NCBI RefSeq assembly: GCF_005403045.1 | Contig: NZ_BJCL01000001.1 | Coordinates: 62,001 to 126,000, forward strand | Direction of reading: 5' to 3' | Origin: Pseudaquabacterium pictum | Lineage (GTDB): Bacteria; Pseudomonadota; Gammaproteobacteria; Burkholderiales; Burkholderiaceae_C | DNA length: 64,000 nucleotides | Shown here: positions 62,617 through 64,000 of the stretch, in pieces | How positions within the stretch are numbered: position 1 is the first letter of the stretch | Layout: each line of letters begins with the position of its first letter | Translations under genes and position numbers: made by a program | The notes under the pieces: model-generated | The model's input: the letters and a program-made list of their open reading frames with translations, nothing else | Database searches by the model: none | Told to the model about the DNA's origin: nothing

Positions 62617-62778
62617 CGGATAGCCCCCCCCCTGAGTTTTGCCACGTTGCGAACGGAGGTAACGGACCGGTCTGCGGCAGTGCCCGCTTGGACTTTCTTG
62701 CCCCCCCCTCCAAGGGCTGCCGCCCTACAGATGGCAGGTCTAGATACGCTGCGCGGCGCGTAGCAGGCGCAGCGCATT

Positions 62779-63309
62779 TCAGCCCCCAACAGCTACGCAG
62801 CGCATATCTGGAATTGATGGCTCTGCTACTTGCCGCGTAGCTGTAGCCAGCGCTTCTGCTACGTGCCGCGTAGCAGGCTGCGCACTCTTCACCCGGGATG
62901 GCCGCACATACGGCACGGGGCGCATGTATGCGCGCCTGTGCAAGGTCTCGTAGCTTCGAGGGCTGAAGTCCAAGCCATCCGACTGATCGAGGGCAAGCCA
63001 CGTCAGCGCATGCCATGCCGCGCGATTCGGGAATCCGCCCTTGCGGACCTCCGCCAACAGGCCGCACGCGATCAGCTCTTGGCGCGCCTGCCCGATCACA
63101 GCAGGGCTCTTCCAGCCTTGCCGGCTCAGGTGATCCAGCGTGGCCACCAAGCGCCCGTTGTTGCGCCCGGTGTACTGGCAGGCAATGTCGATCAACAGGG
63201 ACCGTGCGGTGTGGCCTGCCTGAGCCCAGCCCGGGCTCTGTAGCACCACATGTGGCAGGGCTAGAAATTGCCCGCCGTCGCGCGCGGATCGACTGGACTG
63301 CTTGGCCAT
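62779..63309 (-). CDS. replication-like winged-helix protein
   Basis: A 176-residue protein. FLALPHVVLQSPGWAQAG, ARSLLIDIACQYTGRNNGRL, LSRQGWKSPAVIGQARQELI and NRAAWHALTWLALD follow the pattern of helix-turn-helix proteins found in replication modules of phages and integrative elements, similar in layout to replication initiator N-domains. The C-terminus contains two ATR-x-VAE repeats. The ATG at 63309 directly follows the stop of the previous gene (TGA-ATG). Confidence 0.65.
   Translation of the reverse strand: MAKQSSRSARDGGQFLALPHVVLQSPGWAQAGHTARSLLIDIACQYTGRNNGRLVATLDHLSRQGWKSPAVIGQARQELIACGLLAEVRKGGFPNRAAWHALTWLALDQSDGLDFSPRSYETLHRRAYMRPVPYVRPSRVKSAQPATRHVAEALATATRQVAEPSIPDMRCVAVGG
62824..62875. 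repeat. two 19-bp inverted-repeat elements at the end of the replication-like gene
   Basis: TGCTACG-TGCCG-CGTAGCA (62857-62875) is perfect; TGCTACT-TGCCG-CGTAGCT (62824-62842) is an imperfect copy 33 bp away. A partial third (CGCGTAGCAGGCGC) lies near 62757-62770. They encode the ATR-x-VAE repeats but also look like protein binding sites. Confidence 0.5.
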
Positions 63310-63606
63310 TCATCGGCACCCACCTGCGGTTGCAGCAGGCCCGGCTGGCATGTCTTCCCACGGTGGGACCAGGCTCGCTGCGCTGCGCATGGTGGCTGCT
63401 GGCGTCGGTGTGGCCGGTCGCACCGTGGTCACTTCACCCGGTAGGTGCTCCCATGGCGGCACTTCCAATGGTGCAGGCCGGCTGATGACAGGCGCTGCGC
63501 CCGGCTCGTACTCCCACGGCGGCACGGTCCATGCAGCTCGAGCTGCGGTGTCGGTTCGCTCTGCCAACGATGGACCCCGGCGCCACCGATGCCCCGGGGC
63601 CATCAT
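63310..63606 (-). CDS. protein with three VPPWE motifs
   Basis: A 98-residue Pro/Ala-rich, probably unstructured protein with three evenly spaced motifs VPPWEYEPG, VPPWEHLPG and VPPWEDMPA, 20 to 30 residues apart. Its ATG overlaps the upstream stop (ATGA) and the next gene starts directly after its stop. The repeat pattern suggests a tether that binds one partner several times. I recognise no family. Confidence 0.55.
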   Translation of the reverse strand: MMAPGHRWRRGPSLAERTDTAARAAWTVPPWEYEPGAAPVISRPAPLEVPPWEHLPGEVTTVRPATPTPAATMRSAASLVPPWEDMPAGPAATAGGCR

Positions 63607-63848
63607 GCCGCCCCGCGGTTCTGCCTGGCGGTTGCCATGCGCTTGCCGATCTCGACCACAGCACGGTCAAACGCCGCCGGGTCGACCAGCTTGCGGCCGT
63701 TCGGCATCAGGACGGCGCCGCACTCGATCAGCTCGGCGCGGTGCTGGCGCTCGAACCATCGCAGGGACTCGACGCCAGGGAAAATCTGCGACCGCTTGGC
63801 GACGTAGTCCGCCGGGGTCATCAGGTCGAGAGGTTGAATGGTGTTCAT
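63603..63848 (-). CDS. excisionase/AlpA-like small DNA-binding protein
   Basis: An 81-residue protein. MTPADYVAKRSQIFPGVESL, FERQHRAELIECGAVL, and LVDPAAFDRAVVEIGKRM resemble MerR/excisionase-type winged helices that end in a basic tail. The ATG at 63848 has GGAG at 9 bases. It is the first gene of the leftward train in this window. The 152 bp upstream (63849-64000) hold no gene I can support. Confidence 0.6.
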   Translation of the reverse strand: MNTIQPLDLMTPADYVAKRSQIFPGVESLRWFERQHRAELIECGAVLMPNGRKLVDPAAFDRAVVEIGKRMATARQNRGAA

Positions 63849-64000
63849 CGGTGTTGCTCCGGTGCGTTGACGGTCCCGCCAGGAACCTTGCACCGATTGC
63901 ACCGCTCAACACCTAATCACACCATGCGCCTATGCGCGCCTAGATCACCCAAGAAAGCCCAGGTAAAGCCCGGTGTCTGAGGGGTGGCTTTGCCGCCAGT

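Larger units (their letters stand above)
58749..64000. mobile_element. integrated phage satellite-like element (left end; right end outside the window)
   Basis: The element begins in a tRNA-Asn fragment and contains a leftward train of short coupled genes, among them an HK97-type capsid protein, a replication-like winged-helix protein and an excisionase-like protein. Base composition is a little less GC-rich and more poly-C than the host part. No integrase, terminase, portal, tail or lysis gene is visible in 5.2 kb. It may be a satellite, a decayed prophage, or a normal prophage whose other genes lie to the right. Confidence 0.75.

Noticed and set aside
62547-62789. 80-codon minus-strand frame across the poly-G tracts
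   Set aside because: It overlaps the 80-residue gene in another frame and depends on two homopolymers; kept only as a note under the poly-C finding.

Overview
The window is about 70% GC bacterial DNA with densely packed genes, ATGA/TGATG/TTGA stop-start overlaps, several orphan Bug-type solute receptors and many acyl-CoA genes. This gene mix fits a betaproteobacterium of the order Burkholderiales (Rubrivivax/Leptothrix/Aquincola-like). The assignment rests on gene content only; no rRNA or marker gene is present.

Layout. (1) 1-9529: acyl-CoA metabolism. It begins with the tail of an ACAD10/11-like dehydrogenase, a DUF2889 gene and a convergent kinase of the ACAD10/11-LvaA type. A PaaG-like hydratase/isomerase and a thiolase diverge from a clear operator-like dyad. 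A FadE pair, two SDRs, a small secreted protein and a VOC protein follow. (2) 9585-13551: a LuxR-type regulator diverges from a 1019-residue nucleotide cyclase/AAA/TPR protein. (3) 13585-19509: the most unusual locus. A possible 17-residue leader peptide overlaps a LuxR regulator, which is followed at 46 nt by a 1585-residue protein that combines an unassigned N-terminus, a DyP-type peroxidase, a P450-like domain and an SGNH hydrolase. (4) 19666-26155: an MFS exporter, an alpha/beta hydrolase, a FadH-type dienoyl-CoA reductase, an OsmC protein and a stand-alone TIR-domain protein. (5) 26156-43616: an EamA transporter, a second FadE pair, crotonases, a MoxR/CoxE-like ATPase-VWA pair, a MaoC hydratase, two acyl-CoA synthetases, a MATE pump, a nitronate monooxygenase-like enzyme, SDRs, a DTW tRNA-modifying enzyme and a MetX-like hydrolase. 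(6) 43686-54046: an amidase and a LacI regulator, then an aldarate operon (Bug, gudD, Bug, garL, garR, talarate/galactarate dehydratase, garD). Two perfect copies of a 12-bp palindrome precede the operon. Together the enzymes convert glucarate and galactarate to pyruvate and glycerate. (7) 54024-58668: DUF1428, a second MATE pump, DUF2277, a cupin dioxygenase-like protein and an N-acyl-D-amino-acid deacylase.

(8) 58749-64000: a mobile element. Its left border is a 45-nt 3' fragment of tRNA-Asn(GTT), cut in the anticodon loop. Beyond it lie three 60-bp repeats and a leftward train of small coupled genes: a winged-helix protein, an HK97-type major capsid protein, a replication-like winged-helix protein, a protein with three VPPWE motifs and an excisionase-like protein. 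No integrase, terminase, portal or tail gene is visible, so a phage satellite or a decayed prophage is possible. The right end lies outside the window.
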